Below are positions 17,445 to 26,037 of a stretch of DNA of 64,000 nucleotides, piece by piece. The notes beneath the pieces are model-generated. The model did not search any database and was not told the origin of the DNA. It was given only the letters and a program-made list of their open reading frames with translations. Source of the stretch: an uncultured Lachnospiraceae bacterium. GTDB taxonomy: Bacteria; Bacillota; Clostridia; Lachnospirales; Lachnospiraceae. The stretch's first letter is position 1, and the number at the start of each line of letters is the position of its first letter. The DNA lies in assembly GCA_910586605.1 (NCBI GenBank), contig CAJUJR010000001.1:1-64000 (forward strand), in the 5' to 3' direction. The position numbers and the translations under genes were made by a program.

Positions 17445-19259
17445 ATGGCCGGGATGCAATATTCCGATGAACAGTTATTTGAAATTGCAAAAAACCATTA
17501 TGAAAAACTGGCGTTGCACTGCCAGACCCTGGAGGTTTCAGGTTTTTGGGAGCAGGCAAGGCAGGTGATGAAGCAGTCTGGTACAGAGGTTCTGGATGTA
17601 TATATACAATCTTTGTTAATGCAGCTTGGAATTTCTTGTGGGAATATGCCAAAGAGCCAGCTTGCTTTTGTGCAGGATGTGCCGATTACAAATCCTTTAG
17701 GCATCGGGGAAGAGACAGAAATAGGGGATAACCTGGTACGTGATGTAGACAGGGCGTACCGTATGCCGCCAATATTGATTCAGTTGTGCAGCTTGTATGA
17801 CAAGGAAAGGGATGACGATATGACAGGGTATTTTATAGATGCCCTGCTCAATATTATGCTTTGCCTTTCCAGCCTGGATGGAGGAAATCTTGATAAGGCG
17901 GGGGAATTTATAAAAGAATATTATAATAAAGTCAGCCATTATATTGATGGGAAAAGCGCTGCAGAGCATGCAAGATATCTTTTCCTGAAACTGAATGATA
18001 GCTGTATACAGTGCCATATAGAAAAGAAGGTTCCTGTACCGGATGCAGAAGAAGCAAAGCATGCAAGCAGCCAAACTGAAGAGGAAGATGGAAACCCAGA
18101 AAAGGAAGGACAGGCAGTAGAGGATGAAAGCCTGCAAAGCTGTGAAGAAGTTGATAATGGCGAAGAGGATGAAAGCCTGCAAAGCTGTGAAGAGTTTGGA
18201 GATGGCGAAATTGAGGTTTGCGAAAAACAGGAGGCGGATTGTGCAGAGTTAGGCCGGCAGGATAAAAAGGGCGCAGCAGGGGGAGATATGCCGGTAGCTG
18301 TACAGTCAGCAGAAGTAGAAAAGGAAGTACAACAAGAAAAGACAGAGGAGGAAAAGGAAGCGGAACTTGCTGCACAGGCAAAGGCACAGTTCCTTATTGT
18401 TAAGAAAAGGATTCAGGAACGTGAATTTGCAGAAGAACAGGCACATGAGGAGAAGATACGTGAACTGATGGGGGAACTAAATTCACTGGTTGGGTTAGAA
18501 AATGTCAAACAGGAAATCCAGTCGTTAATTAACCTGATTAAAATCCGTAAAATGCGTAGAAAGATGCAGCTCCCAGAGATGGAGATGTCTTATCATATGG
18601 TGTTTACTGGAAGCCCGGGGACAGGGAAAACAACGGTGGCACGCCTGGTGGCAAAGATTTATAAAGAACTTGGAATCCTTTCAGAAGGGAATTTGGTGGA
18701 AACAGACCGTTCCGGGCTAGTGGCAGGATATGTCGGACAGACGGCGCTGAAAGTGCATGAGATTGTAGAACAAGCGATTGGCGGAATCCTTTTTATTGAT
18801 GAGGCATATTCTTTGGCAAACCCAGAGATACAAAATGATTTTGGGACGGAAGCAGTAGATACCCTTGTTAAGCTGATGGAGGACCATAGGGATAACCTGG
18901 TAATTATTGTAGCAGGATATACAGAAGAGATGCAGAGCTTTTTAAAAAGTAATACGGGGCTGATTTCAAGGTTTAATAAATTTATTGATTTTCCTGATTA
19001 TTCCAGGAATGAGCTTGTTTCTATTATGAATGTCATGGCGAAAAATGCAGGGCTTTTGATTGAAGACGAGGCGCAGCAGAAGGTGCTTCTGATGTTGGAA
19101 CATAAGAAGCAGGAAGAATGGAAAGATTTTGGCAATGCCAGGGGAATGAGGAACCTATTTGAACGGTTTGTTATGAACCAGGCAAACCGCCTTGTTATGC
19201 TGCAAGAGCCGACCAGGGAAGAACTAATAACAATCCGGCCAGAGGATGTTGCAGTTTGA
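17445..19259 (+). CDS. CbbX/SpoVK-type AAA+ ATPase with unusual N-terminal domain and acidic linker
   Basis: A 604-residue protein. The C-terminal 270 residues are a CbbX/SpoVK-class AAA+ domain: LVGLENVKQEI, Walker A GSPGTGKT (near residue 389), GQTALK pore-loop region, Walker B ILFIDEAYSL (near 447), and the arginine-containing ISRFNKFIDFPDY segment. The first 210 residues match nothing I know. Between them lies an acidic linker (about 210-330) with a 15-residue tandem repeat. Start ATG 17445 follows AAAGGAGGT. It sits between recG and rsmD with its own promoter. Probably a protein remodeller; the substrate is unknown. Confidence 0.85.
   Translation: MAGMQYSDEQLFEIAKNHYEKLALHCQTLEVSGFWEQARQVMKQSGTEVLDVYIQSLLMQLGISCGNMPKSQLAFVQDVPITNPLGIGEETEIGDNLVRDVDRAYRMPPILIQLCSLYDKERDDDMTGYFIDALLNIMLCLSSLDGGNLDKAGEFIKEYYNKVSHYIDGKSAAEHARYLFLKLNDSCIQCHIEKKVPVPDAEEAKHASSQTEEEDGNPEKEGQAVEDESLQSCEEVDNGEEDESLQSCEEFGDGEIEVCEKQEADCAELGRQDKKGAAGGDMPVAVQSAEVEKEVQQEKTEEEKEAELAAQAKAQFLIVKKRIQEREFAEEQAHEEKIRELMGELNSLVGLENVKQEIQSLINLIKIRKMRRKMQLPEMEMSYHMVFTGSPGTGKTTVARLVAKIYKELGILSEGNLVETDRSGLVAGYVGQTALKVHEIVEQAIGGILFIDEAYSLANPEIQNDFGTEAVDTLVKLMEDHRDNLVIIVAGYTEEMQSFLKSNTGLISRFNKFIDFPDYSRNELVSIMNVMAKNAGLLIEDEAQQKVLLMLEHKKQEEWKDFGNARGMRNLFERFVMNQANRLVMLQEPTREELITIRPEDVAV
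18120..18209 (+). repeat. In-frame tandem repeat (45-bp unit) in the AAA+ gene
   Basis: GAGGATGAAAGCCTGCAAAG begins at 18120 and recurs at 18165, a 45-base period, giving two copies of EDESLQSCEE followed by a divergent five-residue spacer. In-frame units of this kind expand and contract by replication slippage. Confidence 0.85.
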
Positions 19260-19374
19260 CCATAAAAGTGTATTATGTTATAATACCATATAATTGACAG
19301 AATTGTGCCACAGGCAAAGGGCTATGAAATGTGGAGAAGAATGGCCGCGAATAGTAATAACAGGGGGAAACGTT

Positions 19375-19926
19375 ATGAGAGTAATTGCTGGGGCGGCAAG
19401 GGGGCGGAAGTTAGTATGTCCATCTGGCAGCCATACCCGCCCTACAACGGACAGGATAAAAGAGACTCTGTTTAACATGCTGCAGATGGAGATTCCGGAT
19501 GCAGATTTCCTTGACTTATATAGTGGCAGCGGCGGAATTGGGATTGAAGCGTTAAGCAGGGGATGCCGCCGATGTGTGTTTGTGGAAAATAACAGGGAAG
19601 CAGTACGGTGCATTAAGGCAAATTTAAAGTGCACTCGTTTTTGGGGCTCTGCTGAGGTTCTGGCGGTTGATGTGAAACAGGCAGTGAAGAGGCTGGAAAA
19701 GGATAACAGGCATTTTGATATTATTTTTATGGATCCGCCATATCGGAAAGGTTTGGAGGAAGATATCCTTTCGCTATTAATTCCTTCTTCCGTTGTGCAT
19801 AAGGGGACGCTTCTGATAGCAGAGGCCGCCCTGGATACAGATATTTCTTATTTGGAGAGATATCCTTGCAGTATTGAAAGAGTTAAGGAATATAAAACAA
19901 ACCGTCATGTGTTTTTACGTATTTGA
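19375..19926 (+). CDS. rsmD: 16S rRNA (guanine(966)-N2)-methyltransferase RsmD
   Basis: A 183-residue Rossmann methyltransferase starting MRVIAGAARGRKL, the diagnostic RsmD N-terminus, followed by RPTTDRIKETLFNML, the SAM loop FLDLYSGSGGIGIEALSRG and the catalytic DPPY motif (FMDPPYRKGL). It methylates G966 of 16S rRNA in the assembled small subunit. The start at 19375 is behind a GGGGG ribosome site; the 27 codons upstream of it in this frame do not look like the family. It precedes coaD by 25 bases, a widely conserved pairing. Confidence 0.95.
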   Translation: MRVIAGAARGRKLVCPSGSHTRPTTDRIKETLFNMLQMEIPDADFLDLYSGSGGIGIEALSRGCRRCVFVENNREAVRCIKANLKCTRFWGSAEVLAVDVKQAVKRLEKDNRHFDIIFMDPPYRKGLEEDILSLLIPSSVVHKGTLLIAEAALDTDISYLERYPCSIERVKEYKTNRHVFLRI

Positions 19927-19951
19927 TGGAGAGAGAAAGACAGGTATAGAT

Positions 19952-20425
19952 ATGAAAACAGCAGTTTTTCCTGGGAGTTTTGATCCGGTTACAGTTGGCC
20001 ATATGGATTTGATTGCGCGCAGCGCTGGGATGTTTGACAGGTTGGTAATCGGCGTGCTGGTGAATTCTGGGAAGTCTCCGTTGTTTTCTATAGAGGAAAG
20101 GGTAAATATGCTTGCCTGCCTGACAGAAAAGTTTTCCAATGTATCGGTGAAATCATTTGAAGGATTGCTGGTGGATTTTGTTGTGCAGGAGCGGGCAGGA
20201 GTAATTGTAAGAGGGCTGCGCAGTCCGCAAGATTTTGAGTATGAGCTTCCGCTGGCTCAGGCAAACTATAAATTAAGATGTAATGCGGATACAGTTTTTC
20301 TTGCAACGTCACCGGAATATTCCTATATCAGTTCTAGCGGCGTAAAGGAGATTTATCGCTTTGGCGGTGATATTACCAGCATGGTTCCAAAGCTGGTAGC
20401 TGAAAAGTTGCAAGACGTATGCTGA
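19952..20425 (+). CDS. coaD: Phosphopantetheine adenylyltransferase
   Basis: A 157-residue CoaD with the nucleotidyltransferase signature at the start (AVFPGSFDPVTVGHMDLI, containing TxGH), IVRGLRSPQDFEYE and YSYISSSGVKEI near the end. It transfers AMP from ATP to 4'-phosphopantetheine, the fourth step of coenzyme A synthesis. Start ATG 19952 fits the family; the longer frame from 19874 overlaps rsmD and is not used. The ribosome site is weak (AAGACAGG), so coupling to rsmD is possible. Confidence 0.96.
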   Translation: MKTAVFPGSFDPVTVGHMDLIARSAGMFDRLVIGVLVNSGKSPLFSIEERVNMLACLTEKFSNVSVKSFEGLLVDFVVQERAGVIVRGLRSPQDFEYELPLAQANYKLRCNADTVFLATSPEYSYISSSGVKEIYRFGGDITSMVPKLVAEKLQDVC

Positions 20426-20483
20426 TTTGCTGTTTATAACTAAATGATATAGATTCGGATACAAAAGCGGGCAGGAGGTACAT

Positions 20484-21113
20484 ATGCAGGATAGCAGGAT
20501 TGAACAGAAGATAGAGGATATATATGGCTTTGTGGAAAGCTGCAAGATGCAGAGTTTTTCAACCACAAAAGTGATTGTCCCGAAAAATGATTTATATGAT
20601 TTGCTAGATGACCTCAGAAGGGATGTCCCAGAAGAGATTAAGCGCTACCGGAAGATGCTGAATCAGAGGGATGCTATTTTAGAGGATGCAGAACGGAAGG
20701 CGGCTGCGATTCTTGCAGATGCAAAAGAACAGTATAGTGCTCTGGTAGAAGAACATAGCATTATGCAGGAAGCATATCAGCAGGCGGAAGAGACTGTACG
20801 GCAGGCGAATGAGCAAGCTGAGTCAATTGTAGAAAGTGCCCGCAGGCAGGCAGATGAGATTGGGAGTGGTGCAATTTATTATACGCTGGATATGCTGAAT
20901 ATGGCAGAAAAGGCGATTTCACAGGCATATGAAAGCACGGTGAATAATTCAAAAGCCCTTGAGGCGGCTTTGGGCGGGCATCTGGAAATTATCCGCCGCA
21001 ATAAAGCAGAACTGACCGCCCCGGCAGAGCCGGAACCAGAGATGGAAAGTATGACTAAACAGCCAGAAGAGGCAGAAGGCTATGAGGCCGAATATGCGCC
21101 AGAGAAAGAATGA
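20484..21113 (+). CDS. Coiled-coil protein resembling DivIVA/ATPase-H-like proteins
   Basis: A 209-residue soluble protein with a short N-terminal globular part (residues 1-55) and a long predicted coiled coil from about 60 to 135 (AERKAAAILADAKEQY, then Glu/Ala heptads), ending in an acidic Pro/Glu tail. Proteins of this type directly after coaD are common in Clostridia and are often loosely labelled ATPase; I see no nucleotide-binding motif. Resemblance to DivIVA-like or V-ATPase subunit H-like coiled coils is compositional. GGAGGT precedes the ATG. A role in cell division or envelope organisation is possible given the neighbouring zapA-like gene. Confidence 0.65.
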   Translation: MQDSRIEQKIEDIYGFVESCKMQSFSTTKVIVPKNDLYDLLDDLRRDVPEEIKRYRKMLNQRDAILEDAERKAAAILADAKEQYSALVEEHSIMQEAYQQAEETVRQANEQAESIVESARRQADEIGSGAIYYTLDMLNMAEKAISQAYESTVNNSKALEAALGGHLEIIRRNKAELTAPAEPEPEMESMTKQPEEAEGYEAEYAPEKE

Positions 21114-21210
21114 CGTTGTTGCCTGTAGGGCAGACAGCAGCCGGACATGGCGTATAACTTAGATGGCGGCAGGCCATAACGAATAAGTCGCCGTAAGGGG
21201 GAAACGTGTT

Positions 21211-22080
21211 ATGAATACCAAAAATGATGTGGAAGTAATCATTAATGGAAAGCAGTATACAATCAGCGGATATGAAAGCAGTGAATATTTACAGAGGATT
21301 GCAACACATATAAATGACAAATATGCGGAGTTTAAACAGGATGAAGGTTATAACAGGCTGGACGCAGATATGAAGAATATCCTATTGGCGATTAATTTAT
21401 CAGACGATTATTATAAAGTGCAGGAGTCAATCCAGGATTTGCAGAAGGAAAAAGAAGATTTGGAAAAAGAAATCTTTAATATGAAACATGATATGATTGC
21501 AATGAAGTCCCGCCTGGAAGAGCAGGAAAAGAAAATGGGCGAACTCCGGAAAGATAAAAAACATTCAGAACATGAAGTAATCCGCCTAGAGACGGAATTA
21601 AAAAATGCAAAAGAAGATAATGAAACACTTATTTCTATTCAGAATATAGCTGGGGCTGTAACAGATGTCCTAAATGCAGGGACAATACAGGAGGGAAGCC
21701 AGCCGGATGCAGGTGTTGAACCGGAAGAGGGTGGCAAAGCAGAAAATGATATGCAGCCATTGGAGGGTAACGGCCAGGCAGAAAGTATTGTACAGGCAGT
21801 TGATGGCCGCCTGGAAAATGATAGCCAGCCATTTGAGGTTGAGGGTACTAAGGAGGTTGTTTTGGCAGAAGGGGTTATTAGCCAGGAAAGCAGCGGCCAG
21901 ACCACAGAAAACAGCCTAGAAGCAGCAGAAGGGCCGACGATGCTTGACAATGGGGAAGTAGGCATGGAAGCAGCAGAGGACGGAAATGTTTTAGAAATAG
22001 CTGCTTTACCAGAAAACCGTATTGCTGGAGGCCGTGCGAAAACTTCGGCAAAGAGAAGCCGTAAAAAGAGAAGACGTTAA
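21211..22080 (+). CDS. zapA: ZapA-like cell division protein with long acidic extension and basic tail
   Basis: A 289-residue protein, far longer than typical ZapA (about 90-110). Residues 1-70 match ZapA: VEVIINGKQYTISG, YLQRIATHINDKY, and ILLAINLSDDYYK. A coiled coil covers about 70-145. The rest is acidic low-complexity sequence with loosely repeated END.QP.E units, ending in a strongly basic tail (AKTSAKRSRKKRRR). ZapA promotes FtsZ bundling at the division site. The extension could act as a flexible tether or bind nucleic acid through the basic tail; that is inference. Confidence 0.8.
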   Translation: MNTKNDVEVIINGKQYTISGYESSEYLQRIATHINDKYAEFKQDEGYNRLDADMKNILLAINLSDDYYKVQESIQDLQKEKEDLEKEIFNMKHDMIAMKSRLEEQEKKMGELRKDKKHSEHEVIRLETELKNAKEDNETLISIQNIAGAVTDVLNAGTIQEGSQPDAGVEPEEGGKAENDMQPLEGNGQAESIVQAVDGRLENDSQPFEVEGTKEVVLAEGVISQESSGQTTENSLEAAEGPTMLDNGEVGMEAAEDGNVLEIAALPENRIAGGRAKTSAKRSRKKRRR

Positions 22081-22081
22081 G

Positions 22082-22107
22082 GGACTGTGGTGATACACAG
22101 TCCTTTT
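22082..22107 (+). terminator. Hairpin after the zapA-like gene
   Basis: GGACTGTG (22082-22089) pairs with CACAGTCC (22096-22103), followed by four T. The short T tract makes it a weak terminator, so some readthrough into the U32 peptidase gene is likely. Confidence 0.6.
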
Positions 22108-22147
22108 CTGTGATATGGAAAAATTTTTGGGAAAGAGGTGGTAAACA

Positions 22148-24604
22148 ATGAAGAAAAAACCTGAAATACTGTCGCCAGCCGGTTCTGTTGTGGGGATGAG
22201 GGCGGCTGTCGCGGCCGGCTGCGATGCGGTTTATATAGGGGGAAGTTCTTTTGGGGCTAGGGCATATGCTGAAAATCCAGAAAAGGATGAACTTTTGGAG
22301 GCAATTGATTTTTGCCATCTGCACAATGTTAAACTCTATATGACAGTCAATACGCTTTTGAAAAATCAGGAAATGGAAGAGGAACTATTCTCTTTCCTGC
22401 AACCATACTATGAATCTGGGCTGGACGCCGTAATTGTGCAGGATGTTGGGGTTTTGCGTTTTATCAGCAGGCATTTCCCTTCTCTTCCAATCCATGCCAG
22501 CACGCAGATGACCTTGACAATGGGGAAAGGTGCAAAAGGGCTGGGCCAATACCATGTTACCCGTATTGTCCCAGCGAGGGAACTGACAATTGGCGAACTT
22601 TGCCAGATGCGCCATGATACAGGCCTGGAGATAGAGGTTTTTGTTCACGGTGCGCTTTGCTACTGTTATTCAGGGCAGTGCCTTTTTAGCAGCATGTTTG
22701 GCGGAAGGAGCGGAAACCGGGGCAGATGCACACAGCCGTGTAGGATGCTGTACTATCCTGGGGAGGAGGGAGAGGAGAGGAAGCATATAGAAGGGCAGTA
22801 TCTGTTAAGCCCCAAAGAGCTGTGCAACCTTCCCTGCCTTCCAGAATTAATTGAGGCTGGGGTGGATTCTTTTAAAATTGAAGGGAGAATGAAACGGGCA
22901 GAGTATACTGCTTTTGTTACGGCAGTATACAGAAAATATGTGGATTATTATTATAAACTGGGAAAGGGAGGCTACCAGGAATACCTGTCGGGGCATCAAA
23001 AAGAGTGGCAGGAGGATTTGCGCTGTTTGGCAGAGTTATATAATAGGAATGGTTTTACGCAGGGCTATTTGAAAGGGCTGTCAGGTGATGTTACAAGACG
23101 TTCTCAAGCAAAAAAAGGAGAAATGCTTGCCTCCCTGCGTCCAAATCATGGCGGCGTTTATATTGGGAAGGTACTATCTGTAGGAAAACGGGAAGTGACT
23201 TATCAAGCGGAGAAAAATCTTTCCGCGCAAGATGTGGTGGAATTCCGGGACAGCAGGCAGAAGCCATCTTATGAATATACACTTGGGAAGGATATCCCGG
23301 CAGGGCAGAAAGTGGCAACCCTTTATAAAAAGGGATGTAAAATCCAGGTTGGGGACAGTGTTTACCGTACAAAGGACGCCCGTCTTTTGGAGAAAATCAG
23401 GGAAAAGTACCTGGAAAAAAAGATACAGTCTGCAATTTTTGGGGAATTGATAGCAGAAGAGGGGAAAGAGCTATGCCTACGGCTGGAAAAAAGGGACGGT
23501 GCGAAGTGTATTTGTATAGAATGTTTAGGCGGATTTTGCGAGAAAGCAGATAAACGGCCAGCAACAGAGGAGGATGTGATAAAAATCCTGAACCAGACCG
23601 GAAATAGCAGTTTTTATTTTGAAGGGCTTATTGTTAAGTTAACAGGAAGCCCGTTCCTCCCAGTTGGTTTGTTGAAAAAATTGCGGCGCCAGGCGTTTGG
23701 GATGCTAGAAGAGGAAATTACCAGGTGCTTCCGGCGTAAGGATGCTTATATAAAAGATAAACAAGAGATAATAGCAGAGGGAAGAGAGGGGCATTCCCTG
23801 ACGTTTGCCGCATCTGTAATGAATAGAGGGCAGCTATCAGCAGTTTTAGGATGCCCGTCAATCCATGTTGTCTATCTACAGACAGAACGGATGGCGGCGG
23901 GGGAGATAAAAGAAGCTTATAAAGAGGTAAGGGCTGCCAATAAAAGCCCTTGGCTTGTGCTTCCGGCAGTATTCCGTGCACCTGTATGGAAGCTGTTTGA
24001 AAAAGAGTGGGAACGGGAAGGGGGGATTTTTTCTCTTTCCTGGGATGGCTATTTAGCCAAGAATATGGAGTCGTTGGAGTTTTTAACAGAAATAGCAGGG
24101 GCTGACAGGACAAAAATCAGGCTAGAGCACAATATGTATGTTATGAACCAGGAGGCGTATTCTTTCTGGCGTGAACAGGGGATTGGGAAACTTACTGTGC
24201 CGCTTGAAGCATCATGGGAAGAAATAAAAGAGTTTCCTTTTATTGGGCAGATGGAATGTGTTGTCTATGGAAAAATCCCACTGATGGTAACAGCCCAGTG
24301 CCTGCGGGCGAATAAAGAAGGATGTGTGTGCCAGGAAAGGGAAAGCCATGCGTCGCCCATATTTTTCCAAAATGGGAAGGGGACAGGGTTTTTATCTGTT
24401 AATTATTGCAAATACTGTTATAATGTGGTATACCAGAAAGAACCGCTTTTCCTGGAGAACAAGGATGGCTGGTGGGAAAAAAGCGGTATTTCTGCCATCC
24501 GCTATGCTTTTACCACAGAGAGCAGGGAGGAGACGGCAGATGTCCTTGCCGGAAGGATGCAGGGAAAAACACAGACAGGCCATTTCAGGCGTGGAATTGA
24601 GTAA
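22148..24604 (+). CDS. U32 family peptidase / RlhA-type protein with DUF3656-like C-terminal region
   Basis: An 818-residue protein. The N-terminal 300 residues are a U32 domain starting PEILSPAGS and AVYIGGSSFGARA, and carrying the full U32 signature around residues 168-185 (EVFVHGALCYCYSGQC). Cysteines here and later (RCTQPC) suggest an iron-sulfur site, as in RlhA, which hydroxylates 23S rRNA C2501; other members process collagen or ubiquinone intermediates. The long C-terminal half fits the DUF3656-containing version common in Clostridia, with a final Cys cluster (NYCKYCYN). Function in rRNA modification is plausible, not shown. Confidence 0.88.
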   Translation: MKKKPEILSPAGSVVGMRAAVAAGCDAVYIGGSSFGARAYAENPEKDELLEAIDFCHLHNVKLYMTVNTLLKNQEMEEELFSFLQPYYESGLDAVIVQDVGVLRFISRHFPSLPIHASTQMTLTMGKGAKGLGQYHVTRIVPARELTIGELCQMRHDTGLEIEVFVHGALCYCYSGQCLFSSMFGGRSGNRGRCTQPCRMLYYPGEEGEERKHIEGQYLLSPKELCNLPCLPELIEAGVDSFKIEGRMKRAEYTAFVTAVYRKYVDYYYKLGKGGYQEYLSGHQKEWQEDLRCLAELYNRNGFTQGYLKGLSGDVTRRSQAKKGEMLASLRPNHGGVYIGKVLSVGKREVTYQAEKNLSAQDVVEFRDSRQKPSYEYTLGKDIPAGQKVATLYKKGCKIQVGDSVYRTKDARLLEKIREKYLEKKIQSAIFGELIAEEGKELCLRLEKRDGAKCICIECLGGFCEKADKRPATEEDVIKILNQTGNSSFYFEGLIVKLTGSPFLPVGLLKKLRRQAFGMLEEEITRCFRRKDAYIKDKQEIIAEGREGHSLTFAASVMNRGQLSAVLGCPSIHVVYLQTERMAAGEIKEAYKEVRAANKSPWLVLPAVFRAPVWKLFEKEWEREGGIFSLSWDGYLAKNMESLEFLTEIAGADRTKIRLEHNMYVMNQEAYSFWREQGIGKLTVPLEASWEEIKEFPFIGQMECVVYGKIPLMVTAQCLRANKEGCVCQERESHASPIFFQNGKGTGFLSVNYCKYCYNVVYQKEPLFLENKDGWWEKSGISAIRYAFTTESREETADVLAGRMQGKTQTGHFRRGIE

Positions 24605-24633
24605 AAATAGATGGCAGCAGAGAAGGTGAGTAA

Positions 24634-26037
24634 ATGGACAAAAAAGAAGCGGCAAAAAAATTAATTGAGATGTTTGGTTCCGTTGATGCAGTAGGAGTGG
24701 CTCATTCTATTGTTGTAGAAATCTCGAAATACGTTATTATATTATTGTTTGCAGTGTATACCTGGCATTGCTTTACGGTTTTTTTCGGAAAAAATGCAGA
24801 AAAAAAAGAAAAGGTTTACCGAAGGCAGAACAGAATTATGTATGCAATCCATTTTATCTGTTCCTTAGTGCTTTTTTTAAACAGCCTGGATTGGGAAATT
24901 GCCCTGTTGTATCTGGCACAGCTTACTTTTTTGTTTTTTGTAAATAAAGCATATCTTTATGTATATAAGAATGCATCTAAACTAATATTGAACAACATGC
25001 TGATGCTTTTGATGATTGGGTTTGTGATGCTTGGGCGGATAAAGCAGCCGTTTGCAGTACGGCAGTTGGTTTTTGCGGCGGTAACTTGCCTTGTGGGGCT
25101 GTTCATCCCACTTTTGATAGAAAAAATCCATTTCTTTGACCGTTTTGGGAAAGCCTATGCTGTGGCAGGGATTTGTATGCTGGCTTTGGTATTCGTGATT
25201 GGAAAATCTGTCTATGGGGCAAAGAACTGGATTGTAATTGCTGGTTTTGCAATGCAGCCTTCTGAATTTGTCAAAATTATCTATGTGTTTTTTATTGCGG
25301 CGATGCTTGCAAAGGCATCAGATTTCCGCAATGTTTTGGTAACAGGTGCCATTGCTGGCAGCCATGTGCTGATTCTTGTTGCGGAAAAAGATTTGGGCGC
25401 TGCATTAATCTATTATTTTACATTCCTTGCCATTTTATATGTAGCAACTCAGCAGCCATTGTACCTGGGGGCTGGTTTTGTGGCAGGGGCGGTTGCCGCC
25501 GTTGTGGCATGGAAACTTTTTACCCATGTGCAAAAACGTGTGACCGCATGGATGGATCCATGGGGAAGCATTGATGATGCAGGATACCAGGTTGCACAGT
25601 CGCTTTTTGCCGTCGGTACAGGCGGATGGTTTGGCATGGGGCTGGGGGAAGGGCTTCCGTCCAGGATTCCGGTGGCAGAGAGCGATTTTATCTTTTCTGC
25701 AATCAGTGAAGAACTGGGGGCGTTTTTTGCAATCTGCCTGATTTTGGTTGAAGTAAGCTGTTTTATCTTGTTTATCAATATTGCCCTGAAAATGACAAGG
25801 CGGTTTTATAAGCTGACAGCGCTGGGGCTGGCAGTAGAATATATTTTCCAAGTGTTCCTTACAATTGGCGGCGTAACGAAATTTATCCCTTCTACTGGGG
25901 TGACGCTGCCTTTGGTAAGCTATGGTGGGAGTTCTGTAATCAGTACGATAATTTTATTCTGTATCATCCAGGGGATGTATGTGTTAAATTGCCAGGAGGA
26001 GGAGAAAATTGAAAGAGAGACAGTACAGGCGCGGTAA
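24634..26037 (+). CDS. SEDS-family peptidoglycan glycosyltransferase (FtsW/RodA/SpoVE)
   Basis: A 467-residue protein with about ten to twelve TM helices. The SEDS core is visible in the C-terminal 300 residues: GAKNWI, QPSEFVKI, AEKDLGAALIYY (with the catalytic-type Asp), GYQVAQSLFAVGTGGWFGMGLG and LPLVSYGGSSV. It polymerises lipid II. The N-terminal 130 residues add extra helices, similar to the longer FtsW/RodA forms of Clostridia and Actinobacteria. The downstream class B PBP gene overlaps it by 29 bases, giving a SEDS-bPBP pair. Whether it serves elongation, division or sporulation cannot be decided. Confidence 0.93.
   Translation: MDKKEAAKKLIEMFGSVDAVGVAHSIVVEISKYVIILLFAVYTWHCFTVFFGKNAEKKEKVYRRQNRIMYAIHFICSLVLFLNSLDWEIALLYLAQLTFLFFVNKAYLYVYKNASKLILNNMLMLLMIGFVMLGRIKQPFAVRQLVFAAVTCLVGLFIPLLIEKIHFFDRFGKAYAVAGICMLALVFVIGKSVYGAKNWIVIAGFAMQPSEFVKIIYVFFIAAMLAKASDFRNVLVTGAIAGSHVLILVAEKDLGAALIYYFTFLAILYVATQQPLYLGAGFVAGAVAAVVAWKLFTHVQKRVTAWMDPWGSIDDAGYQVAQSLFAVGTGGWFGMGLGEGLPSRIPVAESDFIFSAISEELGAFFAICLILVEVSCFILFINIALKMTRRFYKLTALGLAVEYIFQVFLTIGGVTKFIPSTGVTLPLVSYGGSSVISTIILFCIIQGMYVLNCQEEEKIERETVQAR

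Noticed and set aside
17406..17568. Overlapping frame starting MEQNVKCSVCGKEV before the AAA+ gene
   Set aside because: The CxxC looks finger-like, but the frame runs into the AAA+ gene, lacks a ribosome site and shares its first bases with the AAA+ leader.
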